From Mycolicibacterium novocastrense (GTDB taxonomy: Bacteria; Actinomycetota; Actinomycetes; Mycobacteriales; Mycobacteriaceae), in assembly GCF_001570485.1 (NCBI RefSeq), contig NZ_BCTA01000017.1:1-64000 (forward strand): DNA of 64,000 nucleotides. The letters run 5' to 3'. Numbering within the stretch: position 1 is the stretch's first letter; every line of letters begins with the position of its first letter. Below, in pieces: positions 1 to 7,795 of the stretch. Position numbers and translations under genes: made by a program. The notes beneath the pieces are model-generated. The model saw only the letters and a list, made by a program, of their open reading frames with translations, did no database searches and had not been told where the DNA came from.

Positions 1-59
1 TCTTAGACAGCTCCACTTCACAACCGGAGGCCTTCCCTGTCACACAGGCTCACCGATAA
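1..59 (+). other. Possible 3' tail of a rightward gene cut by the window edge
   Basis: One forward frame is open from the edge to a TAA at 57-59 and reads as about 18 residues ending PVTQAHR. A hairpin follows directly, as expected after a gene. The stretch is too short to identify and could be non-coding. Confidence 0.2.
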
Positions 60-60
60 C

Positions 61-77
61 GGGAGGGACAACCTCCC
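61..77. terminator. Hairpin between convergent gene ends
   Basis: A six-base stem (GGGAGG at 61-66, CCTCCC at 72-77) with a five-base loop lies just before the stop of the leftward gene ending at 90. There is no clear T-run. Its place between converging ends fits a bidirectional terminator. Confidence 0.4.
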
Positions 78-89
78 TGGGCATCACAG

Positions 90-1217
90 CTAGTCCGGTA
101 GCGAGTTGCTCAGGCGTTCGGTCGCGGCGACGTAGTCCTCGATGAACTCGCGCACCACCTCGCGCGCGGGCTTGACCTTGTTCATCAGCCCGACCCCTTG
201 TCCGACGAAGTACGTCGCCAACGCCTGCGCGCCGGGATGTCCCTGGGCGGCCAGCACGTCGATGCGACGCACGACGGGTTCGGCGAGCATCGACTGCAGC
301 GGAAGCGGCAGCGGCTTTTGGCCGCCCTCGTTCGGCAACCACGCCTGCGTCCAGTCCGAAACGAGTTGGCGCGCAGGCTTTCCGGTCCTGCCGGCCGAAC
401 GGACGGTGTCACGCGACGAGGCGGCCAGGAACTTCTCCTTGGTGTAGGGCGCGGTCTCGGCCTCCTCGGTCGTCAGCCAGACCGAACCCGTCCAGGCGCC
501 CGCGGCGCCCATCGCCACCGTCGCGGCCATCTGCCTGCCGGTGACGATCCCGCCCGCGGCGAGCACCGGGATGTCGCTGCCGATCGCCGCCAGCGCCTCC
601 AACACCTCGGGCACCAGCACCAGCGTCGTCACCTCACCGCAGTGCCCACCGGCCTCGGTGCCCTGGGCCACGATCAGGTCGACTCCGGCCCGGGCCTGCT
701 TGACCGCGTGCTCCTTGGCGCCGACCAGCGCGGCCACCGGCACGCCGTTCTCCTTACCCGCCTTGATCATGTAATCGGGCGGGACACCCAACGCGTTGGC
801 GATCAACCGGATCGGGTGGTTCATCGCCACATCCAGCAGGTCCTTGCCGGTGTTGCCCGACAGGGCGGCGTTGCCGAACCGCGGCGCCTCCTCGGCCTCG
901 ATGTCGTGCGCGGCCAACAGCTCGGTGACGAAGCCGCGGTATTCGTCGGGGATCCGGCCCGCGAGGTCGCTCATCGTCAGGTCCTCGCCCTTGCCCTCGT
1001 AGCGGGCGGGAACGATCAGGTCGACGCCGTACGGCTTGCCCCCGACGTGGTCATCGATCCAGGACAACTCCTGGTCGAGCTGCTCGGGTGTGTACGCCGT
1101 CCCGCCCAGCACGCCGAAGCCGCCCGCGTTGGACACCGCCGCCACCACGTCGCGGCAATGGCTGAACGCGAACAACGGGAAGTCGATGCCGAACTGTTCA
1201 CAAATCGCTGGTTTCAC
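90..1217 (-). CDS. Nitronate monooxygenase / 2-nitropropane dioxygenase family flavoprotein
   Basis: The 375-residue product looks like an FMN-dependent TIM-barrel enzyme of the nitronate monooxygenase family, which oxidises nitronates to carbonyl compounds and nitrite. Visible family marks are the N-terminal FPLFAFSHCRDVVAAVSNAGG segment split by the first barrel strand, the GTEAGGHCG glycine/His motif and the AAGGIVTGRQ phosphate-binding loop. The GTG at 1217 is chosen because the protein then begins directly with the usual short N-terminus; the open frame extends upstream but only as antisense to the neighbouring genes. It is the last gene of a leftward run, 23 bases after the alpha/beta hydrolase. 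The true substrate is unknown, and related proteins act as enoyl or acyl flavin oxidoreductases. Confidence 0.85.
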   Translation of the reverse strand: MKPAICEQFGIDFPLFAFSHCRDVVAAVSNAGGFGVLGGTAYTPEQLDQELSWIDDHVGGKPYGVDLIVPARYEGKGEDLTMSDLAGRIPDEYRGFVTELLAAHDIEAEEAPRFGNAALSGNTGKDLLDVAMNHPIRLIANALGVPPDYMIKAGKENGVPVAALVGAKEHAVKQARAGVDLIVAQGTEAGGHCGEVTTLVLVPEVLEALAAIGSDIPVLAAGGIVTGRQMAATVAMGAAGAWTGSVWLTTEEAETAPYTKEKFLAASSRDTVRSAGRTGKPARQLVSDWTQAWLPNEGGQKPLPLPLQSMLAEPVVRRIDVLAAQGHPGAQALATYFVGQGVGLMNKVKPAREVVREFIEDYVAATERLSNSLPD

Positions 1218-1240
1218 CCGGCCAGTATGGCCAGGCCGGT

Positions 1241-2041
1241 TCACGCCCGGGACAGGAGTCGCCGTATCGCGTCGAGCATCTGCTTGCCGACCAGCAACTC
1301 GAGGTCGTTGTGCCCGGCGCCGGGCACCAGCTCGTAGCTCTTCGGCTCGTTCGCCGCGTCGTAGAGCCGCCGGCTCATCGGCTCGGGGACGACGTCGTCG
1401 CGGTCTCCGGCGATCACCAGTAGCGGCACGTGCACCGACGGGATCCGGTCCAGCGACGGATAGCGGTCCAGCAGCAGCCACCGCACCGGCAGCCATGGAT
1501 AGTGCACCGCCCCGACGTCGGGCAGCGAGGTGAACGGCGAACGCAGTATCAGCGCATGGGGCGGCCGCTCGACTGCCAGTCCGATAGCGACGGCGGCGCC
1601 GAGGGACTCGCCGAAGTAGACGATCTCCTGTTCCCGTGCGGCCAGCCACGATTGCGCGGCCCGCGCGTCGGCGGCCAGACCGTCCTCCGACGGGCGGCCC
1701 GGGTTGCCCCCGAAACCGCGGTAGTCCACCAGCAGCGCCGAGGAGCCCATCCGGTTGAGCGCCACGGCCAGCGGCGCGCGCATCGACCGGTCTCCGCCGT
1801 TGCCCGGCAGCACCAGCACGGCGGGCCCGTCGCCGTCCACCGGGAAATACCAGGCGTCCAAACGGATTCCGTCGTCGGTTTCGATCACGACGTCCTGTCC
1901 GTTGCGCGCCACCGTGGCGGCGGACGGCACGGGACCCGGCGACGGGAAGTACACCAACCGGCGTTGCTGCGACCACAGAAGACCCATCAGACCGGACGTC
2001 ACGAGCGTGACGATAACGACGACGCGGACGGCCCGGCGCAT
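1241..2041 (-). CDS. Membrane-anchored alpha/beta hydrolase
   Basis: This 266-residue protein has an N-terminal hydrophobic segment (about residues 4-24) that should anchor it in or export it across the membrane. An alpha/beta hydrolase domain follows. The nucleophile elbow GESLG, the acid-strand motif GDRDDVVP and the terminal GHNDL give a plausible Ser-Asp-His triad, and LPGNGG near residue 95 supplies the oxyanion region. It resembles the BEM46/ABHD13-like serine hydrolases found in many actinobacteria; no substrate can be named. The ATG at 2041 overlaps the upstream epimerase stop by ATGA, so the two are probably translationally coupled. Confidence 0.8.
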   Translation of the reverse strand: MRRAVRVVVIVTLVTSGLMGLLWSQQRRLVYFPSPGPVPSAATVARNGQDVVIETDDGIRLDAWYFPVDGDGPAVLVLPGNGGDRSMRAPLAVALNRMGSSALLVDYRGFGGNPGRPSEDGLAADARAAQSWLAAREQEIVYFGESLGAAVAIGLAVERPPHALILRSPFTSLPDVGAVHYPWLPVRWLLLDRYPSLDRIPSVHVPLLVIAGDRDDVVPEPMSRRLYDAANEPKSYELVPGAGHNDLELLVGKQMLDAIRRLLSRA

Positions 2042-3072
2042 CAGGCCCGCAACGGCGCGAACGCGAACTCGCGCAACCCGTCGAGGGGGTCCACCGCCGC
2101 GGAGAACCCGAGCACCTCGGCGGCGCGCGCGGGGTCGGCGACGATGTGGCGGACGTCGCCGCTGCGGTACTGGCCGGTGACCACCGGCGGTGCGTCGCCG
2201 CGCGTCTCGCACAGCGCGGTGGCGACCTCCAGGATCGAGATCGGCCGGCCCGAGCACACGTTGAACGCCTCGAACCCGCCGCGCTCGGACTCCACGGCCG
2301 CGACGTTGGCCGCCGCCACGTCATCGACGTGCACGAAGTCGCGCATCTGTCCACCATCCTCGAAAACGCGCGGCACATCGCCGGATTCGAGTTCGGAGCG
2401 GAAGATCGCGGCCACCCCCGAGTACGGGGTGTCGCGGGGCATGTAGGGGCCGTAGACGTTGTGGTAGCGCAGGGCGGTGACCGCGCCTCCGACGGCCTCC
2501 GTCCACGCGAGCGCGTAGTGCTCCTGCGCGGTCTTGCTGGCCGCGTACAGGCTGCGGGGCCGCAGCGGCGCGTCCTCGGTCACCAGTCGCCACCGGACGA
2601 TCTCGCCGCACAGCGGGCACCGGTGCTCGAACACGCCGGCGTCGAGGTCGGCACGCGTACGCGGGTGGGGGTCGACCGGTCCGTGCTCGGCGCAGTCGTA
2701 GCGGCCCTGCCCGTAGACCACCATCGACGACGCCAACACCAGCCGTTGACAGCCCGCCGCGAACATCTCGGCCAGCACCACCGCCGTCCCGTAGTCATTG
2801 TGTGAGCCGTACGAGGGAGCGTCTGCGGCGTTGACACCCGCACCGACGACGGCGGCCTGATGGCACACCACGTCGACGTCCTTCATCAGCGGTGCCAGCG
2901 CAGACGCGTCGCGGACGTCGACCACCTCGCAGTCAGCAGGCGGTTCGGCCCCCGGGCCGTGGGCGGCGGGCAGCATCGCGTCGACGGCGATCACGTCGTG
3001 GCCCGCCTCGCGTAGCGCGTCGCGGATGCGGACCCCGATGAATCCGGCCGCGCCGGTCAGCAGGACTCTCAC
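2041..3072 (-). CDS. NAD-dependent sugar epimerase/dehydratase (GalE3-like, Rv0536 position)
   Basis: An extended short-chain dehydrogenase of 343 residues with the N-terminal NAD motif TGAAGFIG and a catalytic YAASK. The fold is that of UDP-glucose 4-epimerases and nucleotide-sugar dehydratases; the sugar is not determined. An unusual insertion carries a CxxC pair (RCPLCGE, about residue 138), followed by a basic/aromatic stretch and not typical of GalE; it could bind zinc. The GTG start at 3072 overlaps the stop of the MTA phosphorylase gene (GTGA), so both are likely made from one message. The neighbour order matches the M. tuberculosis pnp-galE3 pair. Confidence 0.82.
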   Translation of the reverse strand: MRVLLTGAAGFIGVRIRDALREAGHDVIAVDAMLPAAHGPGAEPPADCEVVDVRDASALAPLMKDVDVVCHQAAVVGAGVNAADAPSYGSHNDYGTAVVLAEMFAAGCQRLVLASSMVVYGQGRYDCAEHGPVDPHPRTRADLDAGVFEHRCPLCGEIVRWRLVTEDAPLRPRSLYAASKTAQEHYALAWTEAVGGAVTALRYHNVYGPYMPRDTPYSGVAAIFRSELESGDVPRVFEDGGQMRDFVHVDDVAAANVAAVESERGGFEAFNVCSGRPISILEVATALCETRGDAPPVVTGQYRSGDVRHIVADPARAAEVLGFSAAVDPLDGLREFAFAPLRA

Positions 3073-3845
3073 GGGAGTTCGAACGGCAGTCGGACACCGT
3101 CGTGCGCCAGGCAGTGCGTACAGGTCCGTTCGACCGTCGTCTGGTCGATCGCCTCGTGTACGAGCTTTTTGAACGGCACCAGGTTGCGTTGGAATTCGGC
3201 GAACACGTCGACGGTGCGCACTGCCGTGCCGCTGTCGATGCCGGCGTCCAGATCGGTCACCAACGCTATTGCGGCGTAGCACATTTCGAGTTCGCGGGCC
3301 AACACCGCCTCCGGATAGCCGGTCATGTTCACCAGGGTGAAGCCCTGATTCGCGAACCACCGGCTCTCGGCGCGGGTGGAGAACCGCGGCCCCTGGACCA
3401 CCACCATGGTTCCGCCGTCGACGACGCCGGGCAGGTTGGTGGCCGCCGCACGCAGGCTCGGGCAGTACGGGTCGGCGAACGCGACATGGATGCCGCCGGA
3501 GTCGAAGTAGGTGTCGGCGCGTCCGCGGGTGCGGTCGACGAGTTGATCGGGCACCACCATCGCCCCGGGTCCGAGGGCGGGGGTGAGGCTGCCGACCGCA
3601 CACGGCGCGAAGATGCGCCGCACCCCGAGGACACGCAGCGCCCACATGTTGGCTCGATACGGCACGGTGTGCGGGGAGTATTCGTGGTCGACCCCGTGAC
3701 GCGGCAGGAACGCCACCTCGTGCGCGCCGACGGCGCCGACGGTGATCGGGGCGGCCGGGGCACCGTACGGGGTGTCGACGGTGACGCTGCGGGCGTCGGA
3801 CCCGAAGAAGCTGTAGAAACCGCTTCCGCCGATGACTCCGAGCAC
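3069..3845 (-). CDS. mtnP: S-methyl-5'-thioadenosine phosphorylase
   Basis: The 258-residue enzyme should phosphorolyse methylthioadenosine, the by-product of polyamine and homoserine lactone-type chemistry, to adenine and 5-methylthioribose-1-phosphate. The N-terminal phosphate loop GGSGFY, the RHG motif in FLPRHGVDHEYSPH and the MTGYPEA segment are characteristic of the MtnP/PNP type-I trimeric phosphorylases. I chose GTG at 3845, which places GVIGGSG at the very N-terminus as in the family and leaves two bases after the upstream stop. In M. tuberculosis the equivalent gene is called pnp (Rv0535). It is co-directional with, and overlaps, the epimerase gene. Confidence 0.88.
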   Translation of the reverse strand: MLGVIGGSGFYSFFGSDARSVTVDTPYGAPAAPITVGAVGAHEVAFLPRHGVDHEYSPHTVPYRANMWALRVLGVRRIFAPCAVGSLTPALGPGAMVVPDQLVDRTRGRADTYFDSGGIHVAFADPYCPSLRAAATNLPGVVDGGTMVVVQGPRFSTRAESRWFANQGFTLVNMTGYPEAVLARELEMCYAAIALVTDLDAGIDSGTAVRTVDVFAEFQRNLVPFKKLVHEAIDQTTVERTCTHCLAHDGVRLPFELP

Positions 3846-3847
3846 GT

Positions 3848-4072
3848 CTAGGTGGGCGGTTGGTCGTCGGTCTCGTCGAGTCGCTGCGACGCGCGCCGCA
3901 CGGTGTCGCGGATCTCGAAGGCGTCGGTGGCGAAACCGCCGATCGCGTTGGCGACGTCCTTGACCGCGGTGGTGATGATCGACGCCACCTCGCCGACGGT
4001 CGATACGCCGGAGTCGAAGATCTCCTGCACGGCGTCCTTGCGGATCTCCGCCTTGCTGAGTCGGTCCTCCAT
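3848..4072 (-). CDS. Small conserved helical protein, unknown function
   Basis: A 74-residue protein starting MEDRLSKAEIRKD. It is rich in charged and Ala/Val residues with an amphipathic central stretch (VGEVASIITTAVKDVANAIG, about residues 26-45), and has no Cys and no signal peptide. It is the first gene of the leftward run and its promoter should lie in the 45-bp divergent gap to menA. Position two bases before mtnP argues for co-transcription. I do not recognise a domain. Coding status is supported by the gene-like spacing and a clean ATG start. Confidence 0.65.
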   Translation of the reverse strand: MEDRLSKAEIRKDAVQEIFDSGVSTVGEVASIITTAVKDVANAIGGFATDAFEIRDTVRRASQRLDETDDQPPT

Positions 4073-4117
4073 GCCGCTCAGTCTGCCACGGTCTGAAGCC
4101 GTGCGAGACTGGCGCTC

Positions 4118-4993
4118 GTGGCGACATTCGCGCAGTGGGTCGAGGGCGCGCGGCCGCGCACGCTGCCCAACGCGATCGCACCGGTGATCGCGGGCACGGG
4201 TGCGGCGGCATGGTTGCAGGCCGCGTGCTGGTGGAAGGCGCTGCTGGCATTGGTTGTCGCGGTCGCGATGATCGTCGGGGTCAACTACGCCAACGACTAC
4301 TCCGACGGGATCCGCGGCACCGACGACGTGCGGGCGGGCCCGCTGCGGCTGGTGGGGTCGAAGGTCGCCAGCCCGCGAGCCGTGCTGACCGCCGCGGTGG
4401 TGAGCCTCGTGGTCGCCGCCGTCGCCGGTGTGGTGCTGGCGGCGGTGAGCGCGCCGTGGTTGATCGCGGTCGGAGCGGTGTGCATCGCCGGGGCGTGGCT
4501 GTACACCGGCGGATCGAAGCCGTACGGGTACCTCGGCTTGGGCGAGGTCGCGGTGTTCGTGTTCTTCGGGTTGGTCGCGGTGCTGGGCACGCAGTACACC
4601 CAGGCGCTGCGGATCGACTGGGTGGGCGTCGCGGTCGCGGTGGCGATGGGCTGCATGTCGTCGGCGGTGCTGGTCGCCAACAATCTGCGCGACATCCCGA
4701 CCGACAAGGAGTCGGGGAAGATCACGCTCGCGGTGCGGCTCGGCGATGCCCGCACCCGGCTGCTGTACCAGGCGCTGCTGGTCGTGGCGTTCGCGTTGAC
4801 ATTGGTGCTGATGCTCGCGACGCCGTGGGCGGCGGTCGGCCTGGTGGCGCTGCCGCTCGCAGTCCGCGCGGCCGCGCCGGTGCGCCGAGGCCGCGGCGGC
4901 AAGGACCTGATTCCGGTGCTGCGCGATACGGGCTTGACGATGCTGGTGTGGGCCGTGGCGGTCGCGCTGGCGCTTGCGATTTCGGTGCTCTAA
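4118..4993 (+). CDS. menA: 1,4-dihydroxy-2-naphthoate polyprenyltransferase
   Basis: MenA attaches the polyprenyl chain to 1,4-dihydroxy-2-naphthoate, giving demethylmenaquinone for the respiratory chain. The 291-residue product is an integral membrane UbiA-family enzyme with about eight or nine hydrophobic segments. The two Asp-rich substrate loops are visible as [12 protein letters not shown] (about residues 55-66) and [13 protein letters not shown] (about 189-201). GTG at 4118 is used because the protein then begins with the family-like [15 protein letters not shown]. The gene diverges from the mtnP run. Its stop is followed at once by a hairpin and by a displaced copy of the DUF1214 gene tail. 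Confidence 0.93.
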   Translation: MATFAQWVEGARPRTLPNAIAPVIAGTGAAAWLQAACWWKALLALVVAVAMIVGVNYANDYSDGIRGTDDVRAGPLRLVGSKVASPRAVLTAAVVSLVVAAVAGVVLAAVSAPWLIAVGAVCIAGAWLYTGGSKPYGYLGLGEVAVFVFFGLVAVLGTQYTQALRIDWVGVAVAVAMGCMSSAVLVANNLRDIPTDKESGKITLAVRLGDARTRLLYQALLVVAFALTLVLMLATPWAAVGLVALPLAVRAAAPVRRGRGGKDLIPVLRDTGLTMLVWAVAVALALAISVL

Positions 4994-5010
4994 CAGTCGA
5001 TCAGCGACTG
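4994..5010. terminator. Hairpin directly after menA
   Basis: CAGTCG (4994-4999) and CGACTG (5005-5010) form a six-base stem with a five-base loop followed by TTT, starting one base after the menA stop. A related but imperfect stem (CAGTC at 7724-7728, GACTG at 7738-7742) stands in the second copy of the repeat, so this hairpin belongs to the duplicated stretch. It is a plausible terminator for menA and, originally, for the convergent DUF1214 gene. Confidence 0.5.
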
Positions 5011-5063
5011 TTTGGACACCGAAATCGCTATTAGGTGACGGTGGTCGGGGCGTCGGCGACCTT
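5002..5063. repeat. 62-bp direct repeat, distal copy (orphan tail of the DUF1214 gene)
   Basis: These 62 bases match 7734-7795 at 61 positions; the only difference is T at 5012 against C at 7744. On the reverse strand the copy encodes the last ten codons and stop of the DUF1214 protein (KVADAPTTVT, stop at 5031-5033) plus the 29 bases that follow. No reading frame continues upstream of it, so it is a gene tail without a gene. Weaker similarity extends left to 4994, immediately after menA. Confidence 0.95.
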
Positions 5064-5137
5064 GTTTCTCGCAACGGAGGTTACCGGACAGTCGAGTCGA
5101 TCGCGTTGCACCGCAGTCTAACTCGGATATTCAGGCC

Positions 5138-5446
5138 TCATCTTCGTCGCTCTGCATGCTGGCGCAAACGCTCAGAAACTCGACCCAGCCACTCGCTATA
5201 GGTCTGGGGTCGGGGGTTGTAGGCGGAGAGCGCCTCCCGAGGCATCAAAATTTTCAGCTCCTCCTCGGCGTATGCCTCTCGCATAGCGTCGATTTCCCGA
5301 GCCAGAGCGTCGAGATCTACCGCATCTCCGCCAGCGGCATAGCTGTCGACGACACCCTGCCAGTCTCCAGCAGTAAGGTCCCAGTCTTGGTGGAAGTTTC
5401 CCCCGAAGAACTGCCGAATAGATTCGGACACTTTGTAATCACTCAT
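5138..5446 (-). CDS. CdiI-type immunity protein for the adjacent RNase toxin
   Basis: A 102-residue acidic cytoplasmic protein beginning MSDYKVSESIRQFFGGNFHQDWDL. The QFFGGxFHQDWD signature is that of a CdiI/contact-dependent inhibition immunity family, whose members bind and block a partner toxin. Its ATG overlaps the toxin stop (ATGA, 5443-5446), the classic toxin-then-immunity order, so the two are translated together. Base composition is less G+C-rich than flanking genes, fitting recent arrival. Partner assignment is inference from position and family; binding to this particular RNase domain is untested. Confidence 0.82.
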   Translation of the reverse strand: MSDYKVSESIRQFFGGNFHQDWDLTAGDWQGVVDSYAAGGDAVDLDALAREIDAMREAYAEEELKILMPREALSAYNPRPQTYSEWLGRVSERLRQHAERRR

Positions 5447-7362
5447 GGAGTTACGTATCCCGTCAGCACATGCCAGTTACCCATTCCATCCCCTTTCAGC
5501 ACGACGAGAGATGATGTACCCGGTGTCACTTCTGTTGCCCCTCTCATCAACACCGCTCCACCATCAAACGGAGCGGTGATAACCAACGTCCCCTTACTTC
5601 CGTTCGCCACCCAAGTTTCGATCGAGGATTGGTTGTGACGAAGCGCTGCGCCGACGGCTTCGGCGGCTTCCGTCTGTGTCGCGAAGGTCGACACTGCGTC
5701 GAGGCTCGGACGCGCCTCAAGCCGCGCGAACATGTCCCCCAGACTCTGGTCGACGTGCCGGGCGATTAGATGCCCACCACTGGCTTCGCTCGAGTCCAGC
5801 AATGCGTGTGTTTCCTCAAGACCGAAGTTTGGTAACACATCAGCGCTGCTACTTGGGTGGACGTCCGGCAGGTCTGGTGTATCAGGGACATGCGGAGGAG
5901 CGGCGTCAGCGACATTATCTGCCGCCGTAATCGGTACGTCGTCAAGGTGGCGGGTCGCGCCGAGAGCGTCTAACCCATGTTCGACTCCTTCAGCGAAGAA
6001 CTTGCCGCCAGGGATTGGTGCCATGCCGGCAACATCGGCTACCGCACCGATCTTGTCGGTGGTGGAGTGTTCGTTCCAGTTGGTCAAGACATCTATATCG
6101 TGCGCGACATCGGGGATGAGACCGAAGCTCCCTTCGCTAAGCGCACGGCTACCCTCGGCGAATGCGGACGGTTCCGGTGGGAACGCCTGGACGTCGGCGT
6201 TCGGAGGCAATTGCGGTACCTGCGCAGTCGGTGCGCCGGTTTCGGCCGCTGCGCGGTTGAGGCCTTCCAGGATCTGCGTCTGCTCAACCAACTCGCGGCG
6301 CGCCTCAAACACGGCGTGCGTCAGCGGGACAGTCTCCCCCTTGCCGGTGCCGCCCCCAGCGCCCTGGGCGTAGGTCTGCCCGACGGCGTCGTCGAGTGCG
6401 GCCTGTGCGTCGTCGAGGTTCGCGCGCGCTTCCTCCACTCGGGAGCGCTGCTGATCAAGCACCGCCGGGTCCGCGTCCGCGACCGGAGCCTCCAGCGGAG
6501 ACAGTGTGTAGCGCTTGTCATCAGCCTTGCCGGTACCGCTGTGCTGATTGAGGATTTGCTCCGACGCGGTCGGCGGTGCTGTTAGTTGCCCTCCGGCGAT
6601 CTCGGTGAGCGCCTCGTCGAGATCGCCGGGTGCCTCCGGGTCGGCAGCCTTATCGGGGGCTAGCAGCTCGCCCATTGGCGAGTGGGCGACGCCGACAGCG
6701 CCTTCGGCGGCATCAGCTCCTCCACCCGCCGCAGCCGCATCCGAGGCTTCCGTCTCGGTTCTGTTGTCCACCAACTGGATCGTGGGATCACGAGGGTTTA
6801 TCTCGCCGTCGGGCTCGAACTGGATACTTTTCAGCTCCGCGGCTTCGGCTTGTAGCTGTCGTCCGACGAGCCTGTCAGTGGCGGCGAGTTGTTCGGCACG
6901 CCATCGGATGTACTCGGCGTGCTCGGCCGCAGCCGTCGCGCGTGCCGCGACGGTGTCAACGTCGGAAGGACGGGTATCGGTGACCGACAGGTCTTTGCCG
7001 ACTTCGAAACCTTCCGCTTCAGCTTCGGCGATGGCATCGAGTACCCGGCCGCGAGCGATCGCGATGTCCCGTGCGCCTTCCTCGGCGATGTCGGCGGCCT
7101 CGCGCTGCACATCGCCCTGGCGACGTGCCACAGCCAGGTCCGCCGTCACTCGGTCCAGTGCGGCGTCTTTGGCGTCACCCTCCCACGCCGTGCCGCCCGG
7201 CGTCACGATGTTCTGGCGATGCGTATCAAAAGCGTTCTCGCCCGTGGTCGCGGCCTCGCGCCACCGGGCGGCAGCATCATCGAGGTCGCGGGTGCCCCAA
7301 GCTTCTATTTCGGGGCGGGAGGGCACCGCCATGCCTGTGCCAGGCTGGGCCGCTGGGCTCAC
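5443..7362 (-). CDS. T7SS-type polymorphic toxin with C-terminal CdiA-CT RNase A-like domain
   Basis: A 639-residue effector. Residues 20-180 are helical with a WxG (WEG, 60-62), like the N-termini of ESX/type VII substrates. Residues 180-500 are low-complexity Ala/Pro/Asp linker with one coiled segment (about 310-360). Residues 522-639 match the bacterial RNase A-like CdiA-CT domain: GGHLIARHV, ARL, TFATQTEA, and the end HVLTGYVTP. As I recall, the Yersinia kristensenii CdiA-CT active site uses His, then Arg eleven residues later, then Thr-x-Tyr. The same spacing appears here as H536, R547, T634 and Y636. Predicted activity is RNA cleavage in a target cell after export. GTG at 7362 overlaps the upstream stop; an internal ATG at 7332 is possible. 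Confidence 0.85.
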   Translation of the reverse strand: MSPAAQPGTGMAVPSRPEIEAWGTRDLDDAAARWREAATTGENAFDTHRQNIVTPGGTAWEGDAKDAALDRVTADLAVARRQGDVQREAADIAEEGARDIAIARGRVLDAIAEAEAEGFEVGKDLSVTDTRPSDVDTVAARATAAAEHAEYIRWRAEQLAATDRLVGRQLQAEAAELKSIQFEPDGEINPRDPTIQLVDNRTETEASDAAAAGGGADAAEGAVGVAHSPMGELLAPDKAADPEAPGDLDEALTEIAGGQLTAPPTASEQILNQHSGTGKADDKRYTLSPLEAPVADADPAVLDQQRSRVEEARANLDDAQAALDDAVGQTYAQGAGGGTGKGETVPLTHAVFEARRELVEQTQILEGLNRAAAETGAPTAQVPQLPPNADVQAFPPEPSAFAEGSRALSEGSFGLIPDVAHDIDVLTNWNEHSTTDKIGAVADVAGMAPIPGGKFFAEGVEHGLDALGATRHLDDVPITAADNVADAAPPHVPDTPDLPDVHPSSSADVLPNFGLEETHALLDSSEASGGHLIARHVDQSLGDMFARLEARPSLDAVSTFATQTEAAEAVGAALRHNQSSIETWVANGSKGTLVITAPFDGGAVLMRGATEVTPGTSSLVVLKGDGMGNWHVLTGYVTP

Positions 7363-7640
7363 ACCTCCACCGTGGCGATGGCGTCGGCGCTGCCCCCGTC
7401 CGTCCGGTCGTAGATCGCCCCCGCTGTGGACAACATATCGGCCTGAACCACTATGCGGTGCGCCTGCTGAGCGCGGACGTCAGCCGCAGCAGCATCCAAC
7501 GCCGTGATACCCGCGCCGCTCGGGCGCGAGGCCACGACTGAACCGTCTTCACCACTGGAGAACACCTCGGAGGCGGCTCGCGCACTTGACGCCGCTGCGG
7601 AACGCAGCCCGCCCGAGTCCACCTCCAAATTCTTCGCCAT
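7359..7640 (-). CDS. EspC-like type VII secretion target protein
   Basis: A 93-residue helical protein of the type VII secretion target (EspC/DUF2580) type: the N-terminus MAKNLEVDSGGLRSAAA has the usual pattern of acidic Val-Asp followed by Leu-Arg-x-Ala-Ala. Near the C-terminus YDRTD fits the YxxxD/E export signal of mycobacterial ESX substrates. It probably pairs with the large effector encoded downstream and presents it to an ESX machine located elsewhere, since no ESX ATPase is in this window. I prefer ATG at 7640; an in-frame TTG at 7652 would add four residues. Its stop overlaps the toxin start (GTGA). Confidence 0.8.
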   Translation of the reverse strand: MAKNLEVDSGGLRSAAASSARAASEVFSSGEDGSVVASRPSGAGITALDAAAADVRAQQAHRIVVQADMLSTAGAIYDRTDGGSADAIATVEV

Positions 7641-7733
7641 CGCGTACCCCAACTGGCAGATTTGACCTGACGATACCGCACTGGCAGCGCGACTGGCGGC
7701 GGCAAACGCGCGCTCCGGCGGGTCAGTCCGTCA

Positions 7734-7795
7734 CAGCGACTGTCTGGACACCGAAATCGCTATTAGGTGACGGTGGTCGGGGCGTCGGCGACCTT
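7734..7795. repeat. 62-bp direct repeat, proximal copy (real 3' end of the DUF1214 gene)
   Basis: This copy contains the authentic last ten codons and TAA of the DUF1214 gene (7763-7795) plus 29 downstream bases, and matches 5002-5063 at 61 of 62 positions. Homology stops abruptly inside the coding region at 7795, which marks one boundary of the duplication. Confidence 0.95.

Larger units (their letters stand above)
5064..7733 (-). mobile_element. Putative inserted toxin cassette bounded by direct repeats
   Basis: About 2.7 kb lies between the two 62-bp repeats and contains only the secretion target, effector and immunity genes, all leftward. The outer junctions (menA tail and DUF1214 gene) would read continuously if one repeat plus the insert were removed. 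The insert looks less G+C-rich than its surroundings, especially near 5140-5600. There is no recombinase, transposase or terminal inverted repeat, so the means of movement is unknown. Calling it mobile is inference from the duplicated boundary. Confidence 0.55.

Noticed and set aside
1..89. A tRNA or attachment site at the left edge
   Set aside because: Short hairpins are present, but no cloverleaf, T-loop or CCA-like end can be drawn.
5002..7795. Composite transposon or integrative element with recombinase
   Set aside because: No transposase, integrase or terminal inverted repeats are encoded between the repeats. Only the duplicated tail supports movement, so I call it a putative cassette.
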